This document shows positions 1 through 6,443 of a DNA stretch of 11,756 nucleotides, piece after piece. Numbering within the stretch: the first letter of the stretch is position 1; the number at the start of each line of letters is the position of its first letter. Source of the DNA: Nocardioidaceae bacterium (GTDB taxonomy: Bacteria > Actinomycetota > Actinomycetes > Propionibacteriales > Nocardioidaceae); contig JACCYS010000005.1 of assembly GCA_013696365.1 (NCBI GenBank), positions 1 to 11,756 of the forward strand. The letters run 5' to 3'. A model generated the notes under the pieces. It was not told the origin of the DNA. It saw only the letters and a list, made by a program, of their open reading frames with translations, and did not search any database. The position numbers and the translations under genes were made by a program.

Positions 1-74
1 GCCGCCTGGGATCGGCCACTGGGACGGCAAGGCACTCGCGGTGGCCACAGGAAAGGCTGTTGTTCCGGCTCCGG

Positions 75-140
75 TCAGAGTCTGGGGTCGACTGGCTCGG
101 ACTCGAGGGCGAGAACGGCGAAGACGGACTGGTGGATCTT
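75..140 (-). other. In-frame pnkp C-terminal tail beyond the premature TGA
   Basis: Reading on past the TGA at 141-143 in the same frame gives 21 codons and then a second TGA. The peptide starts KIHQSVFAVLALE and ends SEPVDPRL. This closely resembles the recalled conserved C-terminus of Pnkp proteins (a Trp, then ..VHE.VF.VLALESEPVDPRL). TGG to TGA is a single-base change. Either the base is wrong, or the gene carries a late nonsense mutation. Other genes here (fhs, fchA, hen1, antitoxin) use TGA as a normal stop, so reassignment of TGA is not supported. Confidence 0.75.
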
Positions 141-2597
141 TCACAACGGTTCGGGGGCGATGAAAGACGCCAGTGCGTCCATGCCAAGCCCGTGCTCGCG
201 CTGGGCCAGCTGTCGCTTCTTGCCGAGAAGACGGCTGCGCAGGACCTCAAGCCAGGCGGTGTAGTCCGGGCCGTGGATGATCCGCAGGTACTCACGGCCG
301 CGGATCTTCAGGCCGGGCTGCACGCGACCGCCCGGGACATAGGCAGGCTTGACGACCATGCCCTCACCCCCGTCCGCGGTCAGCCCCGACCACCAGTCGG
401 TTGCCGCGTCACGCTCTGCGGCCGACGACAGGTCGACGAAGCGGTGGCGTGTCGGCGTGATCAGGTCGCTGTCTAGCTTCGCCAGTTGCGCGAGGTGCCA
501 CTCGTTCGACTCGGTCAATCCGAGGGCGCGCCCTTCGGCCGCGAGAATCTGAAACGGCGCGACAGTGATGCCCTCGAGCCCGTCGGTGGGCCGGCAGTAC
601 GCCGCATAGGCGTCGCGGAAAGCACCGGCGTTGGTGAGTCGCTGCTGAGTGCGCGAGGTCAGTGCAGCCATGTCCAACCCACGTGCGGCGGCCCGGTCGA
701 GGACTGACAACGCCTCGGGCAGGGCATTCCGAGCAGCCGCTCCTACCGACGCAAACTGCGATTTGATCAATCCCATCGCCTTCGCCGACCACGGCAGCAG
801 CTCGCAGTCCAGGGCGAGCCAGTCGGTCTCAAAGGACTCGAACAGCGGCGAGGCGGCGACGCGGAGCCTCCCGAGGAGCTCGCTGGTGTCGGCGAAGAAC
901 GGGCGGCCGGTGCGGGTGTAGACCGTGCCTGTGGAGCCGTCGCCCACGCCGAACCGTCGCTCAGCCGCGTCGGCATCCTTGGCGATGATCGCGATGGCAC
1001 GCGATCCCATGTGCTTCTCCTCGCACACCGCCCGGGTCACGCCCCATTCGGCGTACTCCTCGAAGGCCTGCTCGGGATGCTCAAGGAATCCGTCGCGCTG
1101 AGTCGCCTTTGCCGGCGACATCGTTGGCGGGAGGTAGATCAACCAGCGCGGGTCGACGGCGAACCGACTCATGATCTCCAGTGCGGCAGCGGCGTTCTCC
1201 TCGGGGATCTTGACCTTGCCTGCGTGGACGGTCTCCAGCCAACGGGTGCCGGCGACGTCGTCGATCCGCAGGACCGACCGCTCGCGATCCCCGGTCGCCG
1301 GCCCGAGCGGTCGGACCGGCTCGTACCACTGCTGCTCGGCGGGTACCGAGACGATCTCGCGCTCGGGGTAGCGCAGCGCTGTCAGCTCGCCACCGAAGAC
1401 CACGCCGGTGTCCAGGCAGACGGTGTTGTTGATCCACTCCGCACGCGGAACCGGGGTGTGGCCGTAGACGACCATCGCCTGGCCGCGGTACTCCTGCGCC
1501 CAGGGATAGCGGACCGGGAAGCCGTACTCGTCGGTCTCACCGGTGGCGTCGCCGTGCAGGGCGAACGAGCGCACCCGGCCGGACGACCGGCCGTGATAGG
1601 CCTCCTTCAGACCGGCGTGCGCGACCACGAGCCGGCCGTCGTCCAGGACGTAGTGGCTGATCAGCCCATCCATGAAGTCCAGGGCAGCGCTGCGGAAATC
1701 GTCCGGCTGGTCGGCGAACTGCTCCAACGACTCGGACAATCCGTGCGAGACCGTGACCTTGCGGCCCTGGAGCGCACGCACGAGCTTCGCCTCGTGGTTG
1801 CCGGAGACGCAGAGCGCCGTCCCGGTCGCGATCATGCCCATGACCAGGCGCAGCACCCCCGGTGTGTCGGGGCCGCGGTCGACGAGGTCGCCGACGAAGA
1901 CCGCCTGCCGCCCTTCCGGGTGAGCGGCTCCGACTGCCAGTTCGGCCTCGTACTCCAACTGCCAGCCGAGCCCGGTCAGCAGCGTGCGCAGCTCGGACGC
2001 GCAGCCGTGGATGTCGCCGATAACGTCGAAGGGCCCGTGGACGTCGGTCTTGTCGTTCCACGGACGCTCGCGCACGATCTCAGCTCCCGCGCTCTGCGCT
2101 TCGCCGCGCAGGACATGGACCCGGCGGAAGCCCTCCTTGTTCATACGACCCACAGAGCGCTTCAGGTCGCGGTGCTGCCGGGCCACAACATGCGTACCGA
2201 AGTCGCGATCCGGGCGATCGACGTTACGGGCGTAGGCGATCGACTCCGGCACATCGAGAACGATGGCGTCGACCAGGACGTCATGGCTCTTCGCGAGCTT
2301 CACCAACGATGCCCTGGCTGCCTGCTGGACGTGCGTGGCATCGACGACAGTCAGCAGACCGCGTCGGAGACGGGTGCCCACGATGTAGTGCAGGACGTCG
2401 AACGCATCCGGGGTGGCCGATTGGTCGTTCTCGTCGTCGGCCACCAGCCCGCGGCAGAAGTCACTGGAGATGACCTCAGTCGGCCTGAAGTGGTCGCGGG
2501 CGGCGAACGTCGACTTGCCGCTGCCGGACACGCCGACGAGGACCACCAGCCCCATCGCGGGGACGGTGATCTGCGTCGTCCGGCCTGCCTCAGCCAC
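141..2597 (-). CDS. pnkp: Polynucleotide kinase-phosphatase of the bacterial RNA-repair system
   Basis: This is a three-domain RNA end-healing and sealing enzyme. The N-terminal kinase has a P-loop at residues 22-30 (GVSGSGKST) and a DATH motif at 86-89. It phosphorylates 5'-OH RNA ends. The central calcineurin-type phosphoesterase has GDIHG (194-198), GDLVDRG (236-242), GNHE (266-269) and GHTP (379-382). It removes 3' or 2',3'-cyclic phosphates. The C-terminal adenylyltransferase/ligase domain has the lysine motif EEKHMG (Lys528) and EGMVVKP (745-751). In characterised homologues the ligase needs Hen1 to become active. The start is GTG, and it overlaps the hen1 stop by 8 bases, implying translational coupling. 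No clear Shine-Dalgarno is visible. The protein is 818 aa and ends at a TGA where the family normally has Trp. The conserved tail continues in frame for 21 codons to a second TGA at 75-77, so the C-terminus is probably cut short by a nonsense change or a base error. Confidence 0.96.
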   Translation of the reverse strand: MAEAGRTTQITVPAMGLVVLVGVSGSGKSTFAARDHFRPTEVISSDFCRGLVADDENDQSATPDAFDVLHYIVGTRLRRGLLTVVDATHVQQAARASLVKLAKSHDVLVDAIVLDVPESIAYARNVDRPDRDFGTHVVARQHRDLKRSVGRMNKEGFRRVHVLRGEAQSAGAEIVRERPWNDKTDVHGPFDVIGDIHGCASELRTLLTGLGWQLEYEAELAVGAAHPEGRQAVFVGDLVDRGPDTPGVLRLVMGMIATGTALCVSGNHEAKLVRALQGRKVTVSHGLSESLEQFADQPDDFRSAALDFMDGLISHYVLDDGRLVVAHAGLKEAYHGRSSGRVRSFALHGDATGETDEYGFPVRYPWAQEYRGQAMVVYGHTPVPRAEWINNTVCLDTGVVFGGELTALRYPEREIVSVPAEQQWYEPVRPLGPATGDRERSVLRIDDVAGTRWLETVHAGKVKIPEENAAAALEIMSRFAVDPRWLIYLPPTMSPAKATQRDGFLEHPEQAFEEYAEWGVTRAVCEEKHMGSRAIAIIAKDADAAERRFGVGDGSTGTVYTRTGRPFFADTSELLGRLRVAASPLFESFETDWLALDCELLPWSAKAMGLIKSQFASVGAAARNALPEALSVLDRAAARGLDMAALTSRTQQRLTNAGAFRDAYAAYCRPTDGLEGITVAPFQILAAEGRALGLTESNEWHLAQLAKLDSDLITPTRHRFVDLSSAAERDAATDWWSGLTADGGEGMVVKPAYVPGGRVQPGLKIRGREYLRIIHGPDYTAWLEVLRSRLLGKKRQLAQREHGLGMDALASFIAPEPL

Positions 2598-3985
2598 GGG
2601 TGAACACCGCCATCTGCGTCGGTGTGCCGAGCTGCTGGTCGCGCTCCCCGATGCCGCGTACGTCGACCGAGTAGCCGTACGTCGACGCGACCCGGTCCGA
2701 CCATTCGGCGAACTCCGCGCGAGTCCACTCGAAACGGTGATCCGGGTGCCGCATTCCCACCAGACCCTCGTACAGAGCGTTGTATTCGCTGTTCGGAGTT
2801 GTCACCACGACGGCTCCAGGACGTGCCTCCCCGAAGACGACACTCTCCAGTGCCTCAAGCCGGGGCTGGTCGACGTGCTCGACGACTTCCATCAGGACGG
2901 CGGCGTCGAAACCGGCGAACCGGGGGTCCTCATAGGTGAGGGCGCCCTGGAAGAGCTCGATCCTGTCGGATTGACGCTCGCTCATCCGGTCGACGTGCAG
3001 CCTGCGCCCGGCCTGCTGCAGCGAGCGTGCCGAGACGTCACACCCAGCGATCCGGGTGAACGCCGAGGTCTTCACCAGACGCGCCAGGAACTGGCCAGGT
3101 CCGCAGCCGAGATCGATCACGGACTTCGCCTCGAGTTCCAGGAGCACCGCGTGTACGGCCTCGTGCCGCTGCGTGTTCAGCGGAATCCGCTTCTCGACGG
3201 GCTGCTCGACTTCTTCGTCGGCCGCAGGCTCCACCGCGTCGTCGACCTCGTCCCCCAGCTCAGCGAGCCGTGCCAGCGCGCTCCGGGTCAGGTCACCACT
3301 ACGACCGAGGTAGCGGCGGGCGATCAAGTCCTTGTCGGGGTGGTCTGTCAGCCAGCCCTCACCCGAGCGCAGCAGCTTGTCGACCTCGTCAGGCCCTTGC
3401 CAGTAGTGCTTGGACTCATCGAGGACCGGCAGCAGGACGTACAACTGGTTCAGGGCGTCCGCGAGGCGGACAGTCCCGTCCAGTCGGAGGTGCACGTAGC
3501 GGGAGTCGCCCCAGTCGGGGAAGGCGTCGTCCAGCGAGATCGGGGTCGCCTTCACCGTCCAGCCGAGCGGTTCGAAGAAGCGGTGCGCGATCTCAGCACC
3601 ACCGCGGCATGGAAGCACCGCGAACTCGTCTCCAGCGGGATCGCCTCGTCGGCGAGCTCCTGCCGGGATGCGCACCGACCGCTGCGCGCCGTACTGAAGA
3701 CGTCGGCCATGGCGACGCCAAGCAGTGAGGACGCGGCGTACGAGCGGTCGTTGACGTACTGGGCAGGCTGAAGTCGGGGGCATCCCGGGCGCGCGACCTG
3801 GCCAAGCGGATCGGGTCGATCTCCAAGGTGAGCGCGACCGTGCAGCGGTCCTCGCCTGCCTCCGGGTAGAACACGGTGGCCGTCCCGAACGACTGCTCGA
3901 ACTCCTGAACCCGGTCAGGGTGCTTGTGCAGGAGATACCCCAGGTCCGTCGCCGGAGCGTGCGTCGTCGAGACCGTCATGAGCAT
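2590..3985 (-). CDS. hen1: 3'-terminal RNA ribose 2'-O-methyltransferase Hen1 (frameshifted twice as read)
   Basis: Hen1 methylates the 2'-OH of the terminal ribose at a damaged RNA 3' end before Pnkp seals it, which blocks re-cleavage. The protein begins MLMTVSTTHAPATDLGYLLH, the usual Hen1 N-terminus, so ATG at 3985 is chosen over upstream codons. The C-terminal methyltransferase has the SAM motif IDLGCGPGQFL, the metal-site segment MEVVEHVD and the His-rich HPDHRFEWTR. As read, the frame breaks twice. One base is missing near 3761-3767, where DFSL should run into QYVNDRSYAASSLLGVAMAD, and one near 3628-3634, just before EFAVLPCRGG. Restoring both gives about 465 aa, the normal family length. 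The N-terminal part is the ligase-activating module, so real frameshifts would disable sealing as well as methylation. The gene overlaps pnkp and reads divergently from the toxin-antitoxin pair. Confidence 0.9.
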
Positions 3986-4309
3986 CCGCCCAGTCTGCCT
4001 GAGCCACGCCACCGATTTTCACGATGAACTCGATCGCCTCGGCAGGGACGGGACCGCACCGTTCGATGCCATGACGTCGGCAACGCAGATCTTCGGGGAC
4101 ACGTCCCTGCCTCCCGGGTTTCAGCACCCGCATGCGCGGAGGAAGCCAGGGCGATAGCTGCGGCCGGGAGGATCCGGCTCGATGCGATTCTGGAGCTCGA
4201 CGAGTCCGAGGTGGACGCGATGGTCGACGAGTTCGACCGATGGCGCCACAAGGCCGATCCGTCTGAGTAGCTGCACATGCGTGTCGGCCCGTGGAGGTAA
4301 TCTGAGGGC
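3986..4309. other. Divergent spacer between hen1 and the antitoxin gene
   Basis: This 324-base stretch separates two diverging transcription units, so it must hold promoters for both, but I see no convincing -35/-10 pair on either strand. One plus-strand frame stays open to a TAG at 4268-4270. Its last part encodes a plausible acidic helical peptide (LDAILELDESEVDAMVDEF). That frame has no start codon upstream, so it could be the tail of a destroyed gene. I do not call it as a gene. A GGAGG at 4293-4297 serves the antitoxin. Confidence 0.4.
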
Positions 4310-4531
4310 ATGGTCAATCCCGCTCTGCAGTCAGCCATCGAGGCCATGAGCCTGGATGAGCGCTTGGAGCTGGTCGAGTACATCGAGAGCACCGTGGATC
4401 AGTCCCAGATCGAGGTGACCGAGGAGCAGAAGACGATGATCCAGTCCCGGGCCGCGGAGCTTCAGGCTGACCCGTCGATCGGGCTGACCTGGGACGAGCT
4501 CAACGCTCGGATCGGCTCGCGCTGGGTGTGA
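4310..4531 (+). CDS. Addiction-module antitoxin, Unstab_antitox/TIGR02574-like
   Basis: A 73-aa acidic protein, all-helical in appearance, starting MVNPALQSAIEAMSLDERLE and ending WDELNARIGSRWV. The 'xxLSxxERLELVExIxxSL' type opening and the C-terminal 'W..EL..R' segment match the small 'putative addiction module component' family, usually paired with a RelE/ParE toxin. The antitoxin would bind and neutralise the toxin encoded next. Its stop TGA overlaps the toxin's GTG start in a GTGA junction, the coupling typical of type II pairs. GGAGG at 4293-4297 lies 12 bases before the ATG, rather far. A GAGGG at 4304-4308 is too close. No DNA-binding domain is evident, so self-repression by this protein alone is uncertain. 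Confidence 0.85.
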   Translation: MVNPALQSAIEAMSLDERLELVEYIESTVDQSQIEVTEEQKTMIQSRAAELQADPSIGLTWDELNARIGSRWV

Positions 4532-4844
4532 CTGCGCGTCGCCTGGTCTTCCACCCCGGGGTCGAGGAGGACTTGGATCCGATCCTCGTCTTCTACGCCG
4601 AACGCGACGCGGCTCTACCGGGCCGATTCCGTGGCCGGCTTCAAGAGCAGATCGAGCGAATAGTCCTGTTCCCCGAGTCCGGCGCCGTCCTCTTTGAGGA
4701 GTATCGGCGGGTCCTGTTGAAGCGCTTCCCTACATGGCGGTCTACGGGGTGAACAACGACCGGATCGACGTACTGGCCATCGTCGGCGTTCGCCGCGATC
4801 CCGCCTGGATCGAAGCCGCAGTCGCTGCTCGCGTCGAGGAGTAG
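4528..4844 (+). CDS. RelE/ParE-family toxin (one frameshift as read)
   Basis: The GTG start at 4528 overlaps the antitoxin stop. The first frame encodes RLVFHPGVEEDLDPILVFYA and continues to VLLKRFP, the usual RelE/ParE fold through strand 2-3. At 4728-4730 (a CCC run) one base is missing. The next frame, from 4731, gives YMAVYGVNNDRIDVLAIVGV and RRDPAWIEAAVAARVEE, the expected C-terminal strands ('RRFPY.v.Y.v..d.i.vlav.h..R.P'). Repaired, the protein is 105 aa, normal for the family. RelE members cleave mRNA on the ribosome and ParE members poison DNA gyrase. The sequence alone does not decide between them. As read, the frame ends with a TGA at 4750-4752 after 74 aa and would be inactive, leaving an antitoxin without a working toxin. 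A base error is the simpler explanation. Confidence 0.82.
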
Positions 4845-4853
4845 CGCGCGGTA

Positions 4854-4875
4854 GTAGTCCGCAAGTAGTCCGCAA
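4854..4875 (+). repeat. 11-bp direct tandem repeat, two copies
   Basis: The unit gtagtccgcaa occurs twice back to back just after the toxin stop, followed by a degenerate third start (gaagtc). It lies in the 4845-5035 spacer between the toxin gene and the vapC remnant. I see no gene and no tRNA in that spacer. The role is unknown; it could be a strand-slippage product. Confidence 0.7.
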
Positions 4876-5035
4876 GAAGTCACGCCGAGACCGATTCGGG
4901 CCAACGGCGCCCAACGACGTCGGGACCGCGTTTACACAGGTCAGAGGCTCTTTTCGACGATGACCGGCGGAATCCAGAGGCGGCCGAGAACCGGCATCTT
5001 CGTCCGCTTCAACGTTCGACGCGAGACGGCACGGT

Positions 5036-5061
5036 CGAGTGCGGTGCTGTGGGGCACCGCC
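5036..5061 (+). repeat. 26-bp dispersed hairpin repeat, copy A
   Basis: This copy matches the reverse complement of 10154-10179 at 25 of 26 positions. It contains a perfect 7-bp stem, GCGGTGC with GCACCGC, around the six-base loop TGTGGG (5041-5060). Similarity stops at both ends. It overlaps the point where the vapC remnant loses recognisable PIN-domain sequence, so it may mark an insertion or recombination junction. It resembles a REP-type palindromic element or a mobile-element end, but no family is identified. Confidence 0.72.
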
Positions 5062-5279
5062 GATCGGTCGGGAGACCCCCTAACGACGCACTGGATCTCA
5101 TCGGTCGGCATGCTGAGGTCATGAGTCTCGTTGAGGAGCGTCACCTGCACGGGCAGGGCTTGAGCCTCGCTGACGCGCACATCCTGGCCGCACCGTTGCT
5201 GACCGCCGGGGTGCGCCTGTGGACTCGGGACAAAAGCCTCCGGGCCGCGGCGGCTCTTGGCATCGTCGTGCACCGGTGA
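5049..5279 (+). pseudogene. VapC-like PIN-domain toxin, C-terminal remnant
   Basis: From about 5073 the frame encodes the second half of a VapC-type PIN ribonuclease: EVMSLVEERHLHGQGLSLAD, then AHILAAPLLTAGVRLWTRDK and LRAAAALGI. The Asp residues of 'ADAH' and 'TRD' correspond to two of the metal-binding acids. The first half is absent in all three upstream plus-strand frames: there is no DTSVWI-like opening with the first catalytic Asp and no conserved Glu. No VapB antitoxin precedes it. An in-frame GTG at 5049 lies inside the 26-bp repeat, and the roughly 8 codons after it do not resemble the family. A gene cut at its 5' side by rearrangement fits best. An intact 77-residue protein would lack half the active site. 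Confidence 0.68.
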
Positions 5280-5305
5280 CCTGTTGCGCCTGAACGCCGC
5301 GGCGA

Positions 5306-5333
5306 CGGTCGCCACGAACACCGTCGGCGACCG
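5306..5333. terminator. Candidate bidirectional hairpin between convergent genes
   Basis: CGGTCGCC (5306-5313) pairs perfectly with GGCGACCG (5326-5333) around a 12-base loop. It lies in the 67-base gap between the plus-strand vapC remnant (ends 5279) and the minus-strand dehydrogenase (ends 5347). The position suits termination of both. There is no T-tract, which is common for actinobacterial hairpins. An alternative overlapping stem (GGCGAC/GTCGCC, 5301-5313) also exists, so this could be chance in GC-rich DNA. Confidence 0.35.
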
Positions 5334-5346
5334 GTCCGTCGGCCGT

Positions 5347-6381
5347 TTACGACAGGGCAGGCAGTGTCAGCCCCACTTTGCCGCCAAGCCCGGCGTCGGC
5401 GACCAGGTACGCCTCGGCGGCGTCGTCCAGCCCGAACGTGTCGGTCACGACCCGATCCGGGTGCAACTGCCAGCGAGCCAAGTTGTCCAGCAGCTCGGTC
5501 ATCCGCACCGTGCTGGACACCCACGAGCCGATCAGCGTCAGTTGGCGGTGGATCAGGTGCTGGCTGACATTCAGGTTGAGCTGGCCACCCTCGCCGATCA
5601 GCACGCACCTGCCCCAGCGTCTGGTGTTGGTGATGGCCGTGGCCTGGCCGGTGCCGCTGCCGGAGCAGTCGATGCTCACCTCGGCTCCACCGGGCAGCAG
5701 GTCGGCCAGCAGGCCACCATCTCCGCTGTCGGTGACATCCACCGCACCAAGCTCGATCGCCAGCTCGCGGCGAGCATGGACCGGGTCGACACCAACGATC
5801 GTGCTGGCGCCCATTGCGCGGGCAAGAAGCCCTACGGCCAGCCCGACAGGACCAAGACCGGTCACCAGCAACTGGTCACGGCCAGACACCTCGGCGAGGC
5901 ACAGCCCCTCGTACGCCGTCGCGAAGCCACACGCCACACACGCGCCGTCGAGGTAGCTGAGCACGTCGGGCAGGGGCAGCAGGTCGCGCTCCTCAGCAAG
6001 CAACAAGTCGGCGTGCCCGCCGTCGCGCTGCCAGCCGTACGCCCGCCGAGCCGTCGAGGTGCACCCCACCTGGTAGCCGCGGCGGCAGTCGTCGCACAGC
6101 CCGCAGCCGCTGATGTGGTAGACGACAACCCGGTCGCCGACGGCGGCGCGCAGGCACCCCGGCCCGACGGCGACCACGTCGCCGCACGGTTCGTGGCCGG
6201 CGACGAACCCCAGGTAGGCTTCAGCGCCCTCGCCTACGTGCTCGCGGTAGATCGCCCGCAGGTCGCTGCCGCAGATCGTGGAGGCGCGCGGGCGCACGAG
6301 CACCTGGCCCGGCCCGGGCTCCGGGTCGGTGACAACCCGGATGGACACCTTGCTGCCACCGGGCAGGTAGACCCCGCGCAT
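5347..6381 (-). CDS. Zinc-dependent medium-chain (MDR) alcohol dehydrogenase
   Basis: The protein is a 344-aa cytosolic oxidoreductase. From the chosen ATG (MRGVYLPGGS) the GroES-like domain has catalytic-zinc Cys37 in TICGSD and GHE at 62-64. The structural-zinc lobe has Cys83, 86, 89 and 97 (CGLCDDCRRGYQVGC). The Rossmann domain has GLGPVG at 165-170 and an acidic Asp at 189 after the second strand (IVGVDP), which favours NAD(H) over NADP(H). The substrate cannot be read from sequence; sorbitol/threonine-type or general alcohol dehydrogenases are equally possible. The start is fixed by a GGGAGG four bases upstream. An upstream ATG at 6411 would add ten unsupported residues. It diverges from the antiporter gene with 62 bases between starts and ends with TAA. 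No defects are seen. Confidence 0.92.
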   Translation of the reverse strand: MRGVYLPGGSKVSIRVVTDPEPGPGQVLVRPRASTICGSDLRAIYREHVGEGAEAYLGFVAGHEPCGDVVAVGPGCLRAAVGDRVVVYHISGCGLCDDCRRGYQVGCTSTARRAYGWQRDGGHADLLLAEERDLLPLPDVLSYLDGACVACGFATAYEGLCLAEVSGRDQLLVTGLGPVGLAVGLLARAMGASTIVGVDPVHARRELAIELGAVDVTDSGDGGLLADLLPGGAEVSIDCSGSGTGQATAITNTRRWGRCVLIGEGGQLNLNVSQHLIHRQLTLIGSWVSSTVRMTELLDNLARWQLHPDRVVTDTFGLDDAAEAYLVADAGLGGKVGLTLPALS

Positions 6382-6385
6382 CGTG

Positions 6386-6391
6386 CCTCCC
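6386..6391 (-). promoter_or_regulatory. Ribosome binding site deciding the dehydrogenase start
   Basis: GGGAGG on the minus strand lies four bases before the ATG at 6381, within a longer GAGGGAGG. No comparable site precedes the upstream ATG at 6411, so the shorter 344-aa product is preferred. Confidence 0.75.
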
Positions 6392-6443
6392 TCGCCCGAC
6401 GTCCGGGTCACGCACTGTAGACCGACACCGGCAGACTGACCGG

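Noticed and set aside
141..143. TGA read as an amino acid (code change or selenocysteine)
   Set aside because: Several intact genes here end in TGA, no selenocysteine-type hairpin is apparent, and the family has an aromatic residue here rather than Cys.
1011..2603. 530-codon open frame on the plus strand
   Set aside because: It is antisense to pnkp. High GC content opens the opposite frame, and the translation is Arg/Asp/Val-rich with no domain.
3924..4157. 77-codon plus-strand open frame across the hen1 start
   Set aside because: It overlaps the conserved Hen1 N-terminus, has no ribosome site and encodes no recognisable domain.
4845..5035. tRNA or attachment site near the toxin island
   Set aside because: I find no cloverleaf or T-loop sequence, and there is no integrase in the window.
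5257..6420. 387-codon open frame on the plus strand
   Set aside because: It is antisense to the alcohol dehydrogenase, which has all zinc and nucleotide-binding motifs.
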